Below are positions 48,448 to 56,430 of a DNA stretch of 64,000 nucleotides, in pieces. A model generated the notes under the pieces. That model did not search any database and was not told the DNA's origin. It saw only the letters and a list, made by a program, of their open reading frames with translations. Position 1 is the stretch's first letter, and every line of letters starts with the position of its first letter. The stretch is from Pseudomonas sp. ML96 (GTDB lineage Bacteria > Pseudomonadota > Gammaproteobacteria > Pseudomonadales > Pseudomonadaceae): the NCBI RefSeq assembly GCF_000761545.1, contig NZ_JPMY01000009.1:124001-188000 (forward strand), in the 5' to 3' direction. Made by a program: the position numbers and the translations under genes.

Positions 48448-49869
48448 TCAGAGCCGCGGCAGACGCTGGTCGAGCAGGCGATGCAGAGCGGATTCGGCCG
48501 GCCAGTTGCGCAGGAAGCGCGCCCGGTCGCGGGCATAGGCGCGGGAGAAAGCAGCCTGGCTGCCGTGCTGGCGCATGGCATCCAGGTCGATCAGGCTCCA
48601 CTGGCCGTCGACCCAGAACAGGTTGCTGCCCTTGAAGTCACCGTGGCTGATGCGCTCGCGAATCAGCGCAGCGAACAGCCGATCCAGGCCCTGCAACTCG
48701 GCGTCCGGCGGCGCGCCATCGACATGCGCGGCGAAGCGCGCGCTCAGGCTCTCGCCGGCGCAATGCTCGGTGAGCAGGTAGGCGCGCCCGCGCAACCCGC
48801 ACCAGCGCCGTTCGAGCACCGCCAGCGGCTGCGGCGTGGCGATGCCCAGCAGCTCCAGGCGATTGCCCTCGACCCAGCTATGCCAGGCCCGGCTGGGGCG
48901 CCAGAAGCGTTTGAGCCAGTGCAGCCAGCTCTTGATGTTGTAGCGCTTGAGCACCAGCGGCCGCCCCTCGCGCTGCAGCAGGGCGACAGTGGCTGTGCCG
49001 CCATCCTTGAGCAGACGGCCACCGGCGATGGCGTCGTCCGGCGCCTCCAGAACCGACGCCAGCTCGGCCTGGCGCTCGCGACGCACCACGCGCAGGCCGA
49101 ATGCATTGATGCGTGCGGCGAACAGGCTGCAATCGCGGCCGATCTTCTTCAGGTAGTCACGCAGGCGCCATTGGCGCACCTTGGCCACCTCATCGAGCAG
49201 CGCCTCCAGCGGCAGGGCATGCTCGGCATTGACCAGCAGGTAGTGGACCAGCAGTTCTTCGGTGAAGGGCGCGAGCTCCGCCGGTAGCTGAGCGAAGAAC
49301 ACCCCGAGGTTTTCCAGCACCCGCTGACGCGACAACGGCTGACCGGGTGTCTCGACCTGGATGCCGCCGCCGTCGATCAGGAACAGCTGACCGCCATGTC
49401 GCAGCAGGTTGTCCAGATGCAGGTCGGCCTGCCACAGCCCGCGGGCGTGCAGCTGGGCAATGGAACCCAGCGCCTCGCCGAGCACTGCCTGCTGGGCGTC
49501 GCTCAACAGCGGCTCGCGCTCGACCGCACGCCAGGCATCCCACAGACTCTCGGCGCCATCCAGGAAGTCAAACAGCAGCCAGCCGCCCTGCCCTGCCACA
49601 TGCCCCTCGGCCAGCAGCGCCGGAGTGGTCAGGCCCTGCTCGGCAAGCAACTTGGCGCCGGCCAGCTCACGCTGGAAGTGACGCTCGGCCTTGCCGCCGA
49701 CCAGCAGCTTGGCCAGCACGGCGCGGCCCTGCCACCGGGCCAGGCCGACATAGCGCTGCCCCGGCAGCACCCGCAGCAGTCGGTCGATCTGCAGCGGCTC
49801 GCCGCCCAGCTCCAGCGTCAGCGGCAGGCTCGGCGCGCGTCCGGCCTGCGCCAGCTCGGCGAGCTGCAT
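48448..49869 (-). CDS. Tandem (two-domain) LPS core kinase-like protein
   Basis: The 473-residue protein contains two kinase-like domains in sequence. Domain 1 (about 1-235) has ADLHLDNLL and LIDGGGIQV. Domain 2 (about 240-473) has VLKRYNIKSW, HGDFKGSNL and LIDLDAM, a better-preserved active site. The start is the ATG at 49869, joined to the previous stop as TGATG. Both resemble the WaaP/Kdo kinase (InaA) superfamily, and the P. aeruginosa gene here is similar. A role in phosphorylating core heptoses is inferred from the neighbours. Confidence 0.82.
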   Translation of the reverse strand: MQLAELAQAGRAPSLPLTLELGGEPLQIDRLLRVLPGQRYVGLARWQGRAVLAKLLVGGKAERHFQRELAGAKLLAEQGLTTPALLAEGHVAGQGGWLLFDFLDGAESLWDAWRAVEREPLLSDAQQAVLGEALGSIAQLHARGLWQADLHLDNLLRHGGQLFLIDGGGIQVETPGQPLSRQRVLENLGVFFAQLPAELAPFTEELLVHYLLVNAEHALPLEALLDEVAKVRQWRLRDYLKKIGRDCSLFAARINAFGLRVVRRERQAELASVLEAPDDAIAGGRLLKDGGTATVALLQREGRPLVLKRYNIKSWLHWLKRFWRPSRAWHSWVEGNRLELLGIATPQPLAVLERRWCGLRGRAYLLTEHCAGESLSARFAAHVDGAPPDAELQGLDRLFAALIRERISHGDFKGSNLFWVDGQWSLIDLDAMRQHGSQAAFSRAYARDRARFLRNWPAESALHRLLDQRLPRL

Positions 49870-50612
49870 CAGCGCGTCTCCTTGTTGCGCCGACGGGCGC
49901 CCAGGCGCTGGTTCCAGCGACCGACGTCGCCAGCGGCGCCCAGATAGGCACTCAGCAGCTGCTGCACATCGGCCTCGCTCCATACGCTGGCGCGGCGCAG
50001 CAGGGGCTCCAGATCCTTGATTCGGTCACGCTCGCCCAGCAGCAACGGGCGAGTCTTCTCCAGGTCGATCAGCTGCGCCTCGAAGCCGGCGCCGGCCTCG
50101 CGCAGGAAGATGTGCTTGGGATAGAAACAGCCATGCACCTGCCCCGCGCCGTGCAGGCGGCGGGCCAGCTCGCCACAGGCCTGCAGGATGGCGCTGCGCT
50201 GCGCCGGCTCCAGTTGCGCCCAGTGCGGTAGCCACTGGTCCAGTTCCTTCCAGCCATCCAGGGCACGGGTGAGCAGCACCGCTCGACGTTCGCCCGGCAA
50301 CCGTCGTTCGGCAAAGAAAGCGGCCTGCAGCGCCGGAATGCCCAGGCCGCTGTAGCGGCGGATATTGCGAAACTCGCGGGCGAAGGTCGGCTCACCGAGG
50401 GGGCGCAACAGGCTGCGAGTCAGGTGGTTGCTCTGCCGCTTGAGGTAGTAGGCCGCCTCGCCCAGGTCCAGGCGATAGACACTGCTCCAGCCGCCACGCT
50501 CGGTATTCGGCTCATCCACAGCTTCCAGCTTGAGCGCCCACAGCGCATCGAAATCGGCCAGTCCGTGGCGCTCGAGAATCTCGCGATCCTCGGCGGCGAT
50601 GAAATCGCTCAT
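49869..50612 (-). CDS. wapQ: WapQ-like LPS core kinase homologue
   Basis: The 247-residue protein starts at the ATG at 50612, overlapping the previous stop by ATGA. It has the kinase lysine in YYLKRQSNH, but the catalytic loop reads VHGCFYPKHIFL, so the usual HxD aspartate is a cysteine and the asparagine a histidine. LIDLEKTRP occupies the DFG position. It matches the InaA/KdkA-type family and the P. aeruginosa WapQ place. The altered loop leaves the activity open. The gene overlaps both neighbours. Confidence 0.75.
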   Translation of the reverse strand: MSDFIAAEDREILERHGLADFDALWALKLEAVDEPNTERGGWSSVYRLDLGEAAYYLKRQSNHLTRSLLRPLGEPTFAREFRNIRRYSGLGIPALQAAFFAERRLPGERRAVLLTRALDGWKELDQWLPHWAQLEPAQRSAILQACGELARRLHGAGQVHGCFYPKHIFLREAGAGFEAQLIDLEKTRPLLLGERDRIKDLEPLLRRASVWSEADVQQLLSAYLGAAGDVGRWNQRLGARRRNKETR

Positions 50613-51346
50613 TCCCTGCCCTCGAAGAATTTCACTATCTGAACCACGCGGCGCTTGTCGCTGGCGTTCAGCCGCGTGCGGCCACGGTACTGCAGGTAGA
50701 AGCGCAGACGCTGGCTGCGCGACAGCACCTTGCTGGCGACCTTGTCCAGGCAGGCCAGGTCCTTGACGATGCGGTAGCGCAGGAACGGCCCCCACCAGAA
50801 AGCGCCGGTCGGACAATCGATGAAGAACAGCTCGCCGGCCGGGTTGACCAGCAGGTTGCGCCACTTCAGGTCGTTATGGGCGAAGTGGTGGTCGTGCAGG
50901 GCGCGGGTCGCCTTGGCCAGCTGGCGGCTGACGCCATCCACCCAGTGCGCATCGGCCAGGCGCGGATCGCTCTGCTGGGCGATGGCCGCCAGGTCCATGG
51001 TGCCTTCCAGCTCGCGGGTGATCAGCGCACCGCGCTTGAAGGCGCCGCGCTCACGCTCCTGCCCCCAGCCCACCAGCGCCGCGGTGGGGATGCCCCACTT
51101 GGCGAAATACTTGAGGTTCTGCCACTCGGCCTTGACCCGCGGCCGGCCGAACCAGCGACGCAGGCCCTTGCCGGCGCCCCAGTAGCGTTTGACGTAGTAG
51201 CGCACGCCGGCGTGCTCTACCCGCAACACTTCGGAGAGCGGATCGCCGGTGATCCAGTCGCCCTCCAGCGCGAACACCTGGTCGAGGTCGGCGAAAAGTG
51301 CAGCAGTTTCGGCATCCAGCCCCTCGGCGAGCTTCCACTGACTCAC
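50609..51346 (-). CDS. wapP: WapP-like LPS core kinase
   Basis: The 245-residue protein belongs to the Kdo/WaaP kinase group. It has VRYYVKRYWGAG (nucleotide-binding lysine), HNDLKWRNLLV (catalytic aspartate and asparagine) and LFFIDCP in the metal position. It overlaps waaP by 4 bases and wapQ by 4 bases. In P. aeruginosa WapP is one of three kinases proposed to phosphorylate the inner-core heptoses. The exact acceptor here is inferred. Confidence 0.82.
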   Translation of the reverse strand: MSQWKLAEGLDAETAALFADLDQVFALEGDWITGDPLSEVLRVEHAGVRYYVKRYWGAGKGLRRWFGRPRVKAEWQNLKYFAKWGIPTAALVGWGQERERGAFKRGALITRELEGTMDLAAIAQQSDPRLADAHWVDGVSRQLAKATRALHDHHFAHNDLKWRNLLVNPAGELFFIDCPTGAFWWGPFLRYRIVKDLACLDKVASKVLSRSQRLRFYLQYRGRTRLNASDKRRVVQIVKFFEGRE

Positions 51347-52161
51347 GCTTCGCCTCCTCTGGCGTACTTGCGCTCGAAGCGCGCCAGCAGGCGTTCGGCC
51401 TTGCCCTCGAGCCAGCGCAGCAACGGCGCCTCGTCCTGCAGGATTTGGCGCAGAGACTTGCCTGCGAAGTAGCCGCGCAGGAAGCGCAGCTTGTCGCGGC
51501 GGCTCAGGCCGATGTTCAGCGCAGAGAAATACAGCCCGGCCAGGTCCTTGTTGCGCCAGCGCAGCGGCGTGGCGCCGCGTACCTGGGCGCGGTGCAGATC
51601 GATGAGGGACAGGCGCAGATCGTCCGCCGTCACCGGCTTGTCGGTGTGCAGCAGGAAGTGGCAGATGTAGCAGTCGCGGTGGTTGACCCCGGCGCGGTGC
51701 ATATTGCCGGTCATCTTCGCCACCTCGGCGATCAGCGCACGCTTGAGGCGCGGCTGCGGCGGCTGCTCAACCCAATTCAGGGTCAGCTGCTCCAGGTCGG
51801 TGGTCGGCGCCAGCTCCTCGGTGACGATGAAGGAATGCTGCGCCGCCGGATTGCTGCCGCGCTCGCCGTAGGCCACGGCGGTCATGGTCGGCACACCGGC
51901 CTCGGTCAGGCGCTGGATCGCCGCCCACTCCTGGCCGGCACCGAGCACCGGCTGCTTGGCGGTGAGCAGGTTCTTGAATATCTCGCCCCAACCCACGCCA
52001 CGGTGAATCTTGACGAAGTAACCACGGCCATCGACCTCGGTGCGCAACGTGCGGCGCGCCTCCAGCTCGCGGTAGACCTGGCCCTGCAGGCCCTCCACGG
52101 CGACGAAGGCATCACGCCCGGCCCACAACGACTTGAACGGCTCGGCAAGGATCAGCTTCAT
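51343..52161 (-). CDS. waaP: Lipopolysaccharide core heptose(I) kinase WaaP
   Basis: WaaP phosphorylates heptose I of the inner core, a step essential for viability and outer-membrane stability in P. aeruginosa. The start is the ATG at 52161 (272 residues, MKLILAEPFKSLWAGRDAFV). Visible parts are the lysine-containing YFVKIHRGVGW and the catalytic HRDCYICHFLL with D163, the position reported for the P. aeruginosa enzyme, then LSLIDLHRAQ. It overlaps waaG by 4 bases. Confidence 0.95.
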   Translation of the reverse strand: MKLILAEPFKSLWAGRDAFVAVEGLQGQVYRELEARRTLRTEVDGRGYFVKIHRGVGWGEIFKNLLTAKQPVLGAGQEWAAIQRLTEAGVPTMTAVAYGERGSNPAAQHSFIVTEELAPTTDLEQLTLNWVEQPPQPRLKRALIAEVAKMTGNMHRAGVNHRDCYICHFLLHTDKPVTADDLRLSLIDLHRAQVRGATPLRWRNKDLAGLYFSALNIGLSRRDKLRFLRGYFAGKSLRQILQDEAPLLRWLEGKAERLLARFERKYARGGEA

Positions 52162-53279
52162 GCGCGCTCCGCCAGAATCACATCGGCCGCGTGCTGCGGC
52201 ATGGAGTACAGGTCGGCCGAGTCGGCGAAGGCCAGGCCGTTGGCGCCCCACTTCACGCGCGCCGCGTCGTCACTGAGCATCTCGGCCAGCATGCGGTTGA
52301 GATCGTCCTGCGCGAACGGCGCCGGCACCACGCGGCCGGCGTCGGCCTCGGCGATGTAGTGGGCGTAGCCACAGACCTCGCTGACCAGCACCGGCAGGCC
52401 AGAGACCACGGCCTCCAGCAGCACGGTGCCGGTGTTCTCGTTGTAGGCCGGGTGGATCAGCAGATCGGCGCCGAGCAGGAAGCGCGGAATGTCGCTACGC
52501 CCCTTGAGAATCTGCACCTGGTCGCTCAATCCCAGCGCCTTGACCTGCAACAGGAAGGGCTTGGGATCGTCCTGACCGATGGCGATCAGACGGGTGCGCT
52601 TCTTCAGCTCGCGCGGCAGCGCGGCCAGTGCCTTGAGACTGCGATCCAGGCCCTTGGTCTTGAAGCCGGAGCCGATCTGCACCAGCAGCAGGTCGTCGTC
52701 GGCCAGCTTGAACTCGTGGCGGAACTCGGCGCGAATCTCGGCGGCATTGGCCGGCGCGCGGCGGTCCTGAGCGATGCCCGGCGGCAGCAGATGGAAGCGC
52801 GCATCCGGGGTGCGGTAATGCTTGATGAACAGCGGCTGCTGCACCTCGGAGATCATCAGGATCTCGGTCTTCGACTCGGGAGCGAACACCGCCCGCTCGT
52901 AGTCGGCGAAGTGCTTGTAGCGGCCCCAGCGCTTGTAGATCGGCGCGCGCAGGGTCTGCGCCTTGTCTTCGTAGCAGCCGTCGGCGGCGTAATAGACGTC
53001 GAGGCCCGGCATCTTGTTGAAGCCGACCACGCGATCCACCGGATCGCGCGCCAGATCGGCCGCCAGCCAGGCGCTGAAGCGCTCGTTGCGATGGTGGTTG
53101 AAGAATGCCTTGATCGGCGCCACCCGCACGTCGAAGCCGGCGGGCACCTCGCCCTCCCAGATCGGCGTGTAGACGCGGATGGCGTGGCCGCGCGCCTGGC
53201 ACTCCAGGGCGATACGCATGAAATCGCGCTGCAGGCCGCCGAACGGGAAGTACTTGTAGAGGACGAAGGCCAGCTGCAT
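52158..53279 (-). CDS. waaG: LPS core glycosyltransferase WaaG
   Basis: WaaG adds the first outer-core hexose (galactosamine in P. aeruginosa, glucose in E. coli) to heptose II. The start is the ATG at 53279 (373 residues), because AGGAGG lies 7 bases before it. The adjacent GTG one codon upstream is less well spaced. It has the GT4 features FVLYKYFPFGGLQRDFMRI and NENTGTVLLEAV (EX7E). It overlaps the waaC stop as TGATG. Confidence 0.94.
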   Translation of the reverse strand: MQLAFVLYKYFPFGGLQRDFMRIALECQARGHAIRVYTPIWEGEVPAGFDVRVAPIKAFFNHHRNERFSAWLAADLARDPVDRVVGFNKMPGLDVYYAADGCYEDKAQTLRAPIYKRWGRYKHFADYERAVFAPESKTEILMISEVQQPLFIKHYRTPDARFHLLPPGIAQDRRAPANAAEIRAEFRHEFKLADDDLLLVQIGSGFKTKGLDRSLKALAALPRELKKRTRLIAIGQDDPKPFLLQVKALGLSDQVQILKGRSDIPRFLLGADLLIHPAYNENTGTVLLEAVVSGLPVLVSEVCGYAHYIAEADAGRVVPAPFAQDDLNRMLAEMLSDDAARVKWGANGLAFADSADLYSMPQHAADVILAERA

Positions 53280-54283
53280 CACACCGCCTCCTGCTGCGCC
53301 AGCAGCAAGGCGTTCAACTCATCGCCCACGCGCTGCGCGCCGAGGCCGTCGAAGCACGGCTTGTGGCGGTCGCCCTTGCCGGCCTGCGGCCCGCTGGCAC
53401 ACAGGTGCAGCTGGCCGCGGCCGTAGGCGCCGACCTTGCCGGGCAGGGTCGGGCCGTAGAGGGAGATGGTCGGCACATCGAGCGCTGCGGCCAGGTGGCC
53501 GAGGCCAGTGTCCACGGCGACGCAGGCGGTAGCGCCGGCGATCACCTTGGCCACGCCGGCCAGATTCAGTTTGGGCAGCACCGCGGCGCCCTCGATGCCA
53601 GAGACGATGCGCTCGGCGCGGGCGCGTTCGGCCTCGTTGCCCCAGGGCAGGCGGATCGCCCAGCCCTGCCCGGCCATGCGTTCGGCAAGGGCACGCCAGT
53701 CGGCTTCAGGCCAGTGCTTGCTGGCCCAGGTGGTGCCGTGCAGGAACAGCAGGTAGGGCTGCGCGGCGACGTCCATCATCGCGCCACGGTCCAGACCGTA
53801 GTCGCCCATGCCATCGGGCAGCGGGTAACCCAGGGCCTGGGCGAACAGCTGGCGGGTGCGCTCCAGCGCGTGCTGGTTCTTCGCCACGGCGTACAGCCGG
53901 TCGTAGAAGCGGCAGGCAATCGGCTCGCGCGCCGAATCGCGGTCCAGGCCGGCCACCGGTGCCTTGCTGTAGCGCGTCAGGAACGCGCTCTTGAGCAGGC
54001 CCTGCGCATCGAGCACCAGGTCGTAGTCGACTTCACCCAGACGCTGCTTGAAGCGCTTCCACTCGCCGCTCTTCCAGGTCTGCAGCGGGTGCTTGCGCCA
54101 GCGGCGGATCGCCACCGGGATCACCTGAGCCACGGCCGGATGCCAGGCCGGAATCTCGGCGAAGCCCTCCTCCACCACCCAGTCGAACTGGATGCCGGGG
54201 ATGGCGCGCGCCGCGTCAGTCAGAGCCGGCAGGGTATGGATCACGTCACCGAGGGACGAGGTCTTGATCAGCAGAACCCTCAT
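53279..54283 (-). CDS. waaC: Heptosyltransferase I WaaC
   Basis: WaaC transfers the first L-glycero-D-manno-heptose from ADP-heptose to Kdo. The 334-residue GT9 enzyme begins MRVLLIKTSSLGDVIHTLPALTDA and contains FLHGTTWASKHWPEADWRAL and AVDTGLGHLAAALDVPTISLYGPT, both typical. It overlaps waaF by 4 bases and is coupled to waaG. Confidence 0.96.
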   Translation of the reverse strand: MRVLLIKTSSLGDVIHTLPALTDAARAIPGIQFDWVVEEGFAEIPAWHPAVAQVIPVAIRRWRKHPLQTWKSGEWKRFKQRLGEVDYDLVLDAQGLLKSAFLTRYSKAPVAGLDRDSAREPIACRFYDRLYAVAKNQHALERTRQLFAQALGYPLPDGMGDYGLDRGAMMDVAAQPYLLFLHGTTWASKHWPEADWRALAERMAGQGWAIRLPWGNEAERARAERIVSGIEGAAVLPKLNLAGVAKVIAGATACVAVDTGLGHLAAALDVPTISLYGPTLPGKVGAYGRGQLHLCASGPQAGKGDRHKPCFDGLGAQRVGDELNALLLAQQEAV

Positions 54284-55317
54284 CCGGCGACCTCAATGGG
54301 GTCGGCGACCAGGCGGTCCAGCGCCTCGATCACCGGACGCGGCTTGAGCTGGCGCAGGCAGTTGTAGTGGCCGAAGCGGCAGGTGCGATCGAAGCACGGG
54401 CTGCAGTCCAGGCCCAGGCGGACGATCTCCACCTGGTCCGCCAGCGGCGGGGTGAACTGCGGCGAGGTGGAGCCGTACACCGCCACCAGCGGACGATTCA
54501 GCGCGGCGGCCACGTGCATCAGGCCGGAGTCGTTGGAGACCACGGCGCCGGCGGCGGACATCAGGTCGATGGCCTCGGCCAGGCTGGTCTCACCAGCCAG
54601 GTTGACGCTCTCCTCGCGCAGGCCCGGAATCAGTCGCGCGCGAATCGCCTCGCAGCCGGGGTGATCGTTCTTCGAGCCGAACATCCACACCTGCCAGCCG
54701 GCGCGAATCTTGATCTCGGCGACCTTGGCGTAGTGCTCGACCGGCCAGCGCTTGGCCTCACCGAACTCGGCACCCGGGCACAGCGCCAGCACCGGGCGAT
54801 CCAGGGACAGGCCGAACTTGACCAGGGCCGCGGCGCGGCTGGCCTCGTCGATCTGCAGGCGCGGCTGCGGATAGGGCTGGGGAATCTCGGCATTCGGCTC
54901 ATAGGCCAGCGCCATGAAGCGCTCGATCATCAGCGGCAGGCGCTCTTTGTCCAGCTTGCGGATGTCGTTGAGCAGGCCGTAGCGCATCTCGCCCTTCCAG
55001 CCGGTGCGCTTGGGGATGCCGGCGAAGAACGGCACCAGGGCGGATTTCAGCGAGTTGGGCAGCAGGATCGCCTGGTCGTACTGGCCGGCCAGGGACTTGC
55101 CGATGCGCCGGCGGGTGGCGATATCCAGCACGCCATGGCCGAGCGGGAAGCTCAGCGCCGCGCGCACCTCGGGCATGCGCTCGAGGATCGGCCGGCTCCA
55201 CTCGGGCGCCAGCACATCGATCTCACAGCCGGGATGGCGCTGCTTGAGGCAGACGAACAGGGTCTGCGCCATCACCATGTCACCGACCCAGCTGGGACCT
55301 ACGATCAGTATTCTCAT
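54280..55317 (-). CDS. waaF: Heptosyltransferase II WaaF
   Basis: WaaF adds the second heptose to the inner core. The start is the ATG at 55317 (345 residues, MRILIVGPSWVGDMVMAQTLF), with GGAG 5 bases upstream; an upstream extension lacks support. The GT9 features CPGAEFGEAKRWPVEHYAKV and VVSNDSGLMHVAAALNRPLVAVYG are present, as is the C-terminal cysteine-rich CSPCFDRTCRFGHYNCLR common in WaaF. It is the first gene of the core operon and has a -10-like TATAAA and a hairpin in its leader. Confidence 0.96.
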   Translation of the reverse strand: MRILIVGPSWVGDMVMAQTLFVCLKQRHPGCEIDVLAPEWSRPILERMPEVRAALSFPLGHGVLDIATRRRIGKSLAGQYDQAILLPNSLKSALVPFFAGIPKRTGWKGEMRYGLLNDIRKLDKERLPLMIERFMALAYEPNAEIPQPYPQPRLQIDEASRAAALVKFGLSLDRPVLALCPGAEFGEAKRWPVEHYAKVAEIKIRAGWQVWMFGSKNDHPGCEAIRARLIPGLREESVNLAGETSLAEAIDLMSAAGAVVSNDSGLMHVAAALNRPLVAVYGSTSPQFTPPLADQVEIVRLGLDCSPCFDRTCRFGHYNCLRQLKPRPVIEALDRLVADPIEVAG

Positions 55318-55336
55318 CAGGGCTCCGGAAATGAGC

Positions 55337-55356
55337 GGGGAGGCTCTCGCCTCCCC
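55337..55356 (-). repeat. G+C-rich stem-loop in the waaF leader
   Basis: GGGGAGG (55337-55343) and CCTCCCC (55350-55356) form a perfect 7-bp stem with a 6-base loop, just upstream of the waaF ribosome site. It would lie at the 5' end of a transcript starting near 55362. Confidence 0.6.
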
Positions 55357-55368
55357 AGTCACCGCCTA

Positions 55369-55374
55369 TTTATA
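55369..55374 (-). promoter_or_regulatory. -10-like element for waaF
   Basis: The minus strand reads TATAAA here, 52 bases before the waaF start. The -35 region is not clear. It is the only good -10 candidate in the 151-base ilvE-waaF gap. Confidence 0.4.
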
Positions 55375-55384
55375 GTCGTTCACT

Positions 55385-55421
55385 CGGCCATCAGAGCGAA
55401 CATGCCTCAGCATGATGGCCG
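55385..55421. repeat. Nested inverted repeats between ilvE and waaF
   Basis: CGGCCATCA (55385-55393) and TGATGGCCG (55413-55421) are perfect 9-base inverted arms. Inside, CATGC (55401-55405) and GCATG (55410-55414) form a second pair that shares two bases with the outer arm, so the two stems exclude each other in part. Confidence 0.6.
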
Positions 55422-55468
55422 ATTCGTGACTAGCAGATTGGGGCGCAGTCACGCTTTTTCAATCGGTC

Positions 55469-56392
55469 TCACTTGACCAGGGTGCGCCACTCGCCGTGGG
55501 CGCGGGTCTGGCCGGTGACCAGGTCGAAGTAGGCCTTCTGCAGCTTCTCGGTGACCGGACCACGACGGCCGATGCCGATCTGGCGGCCGTCTACTTCGCG
55601 GATCGGCGTGACTTCGGCGGCGGTGCCGGTGAAGAAGGCCTCGTCGCAGATGTACACCTCGTCGCGGGTGATGCGCTTCTCCACCACCTTGATGCCGTGC
55701 TCTTCAGCCAGGGTCAGGATGGTGCTGCGGGTGATGCCGTTGAGGCAGGAAGTCACTTCCGGGGTGTACACCACGCCGTCCTTGACCAGGAAGATGTTCT
55801 CGCCCGAACCCTCGGCCACGTAGCCTTCCGGGTCCAGCAGCAGGGCCTCGTCGGCGCCGCCGGAGATGGCTTCCTGCAGAGCCAGCATCGAGTTGATGTA
55901 GTTGCCGTTGGCCTTGGCGCGGGTCATGGAGATGTTGACGTGGTGGCGGGTGAAGGAGCTGGTGCGCACCTTGATGCCGGTCTTCAGGGCTTCTTCGCCC
56001 ATGTAGGCGCCCCAGTTCCAGGCGGCGACGATCACGTGCACCTTCAGGCCGGTGGCGCGCAGGCCCATGCCTTCGCTGCCGAAGAACACCATCGGGCGCA
56101 GGTAGGCGCTTTCCAGGCCGTTCTCACGCACTGCGGCGCGCTGGGCTTCGTTGATCTCTTCCTTGGAGAAAGGGATCTGCATGTTGAAGATGTGCGCCGA
56201 GTCGAACAGGCGATCGGTGTGCGCCTGCAGGCGGAAGATCGCGGTGCCGTCCGGGGTGTTGTAGGCGCGCACGCCCTCGAACACGCCCATGCCGTAGTGC
56301 AGGGTGTGGGTCAGCACATGGGTGGTGGCGTCGCGCCACTGCACCAGCTCGCCGTCATACCAGATCACGCCATCACGGTCGGACATCGACAT
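55469..56392 (-). CDS. ilvE: Branched-chain amino acid aminotransferase
   Basis: IlvE is a class IV PLP aminotransferase making valine, leucine and isoleucine from their 2-oxo acids. The start is the ATG at 56392 (307 residues, MSMSDRDGVIWYDGELVQW), with AGGAG 8 bases upstream. A GTG three codons earlier lies on that site and is not used. The typical segments THTLHYGMGVFEGVRAY, NISMTRAKANGNYINSML, LDPEGYVAEGSGENIF and FFTGTAAEVTPIREVDGR are present. It follows glnE by 38 bases, probably in one transcript. Confidence 0.96.
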   Translation of the reverse strand: MSMSDRDGVIWYDGELVQWRDATTHVLTHTLHYGMGVFEGVRAYNTPDGTAIFRLQAHTDRLFDSAHIFNMQIPFSKEEINEAQRAAVRENGLESAYLRPMVFFGSEGMGLRATGLKVHVIVAAWNWGAYMGEEALKTGIKVRTSSFTRHHVNISMTRAKANGNYINSMLALQEAISGGADEALLLDPEGYVAEGSGENIFLVKDGVVYTPEVTSCLNGITRSTILTLAEEHGIKVVEKRITRDEVYICDEAFFTGTAAEVTPIREVDGRQIGIGRRGPVTEKLQKAYFDLVTGQTRAHGEWRTLVK

Positions 56393-56430
56393 CTTTGCCA
56401 CTCCTCAGTCTTCATCGGTTCAGGGGAAGG

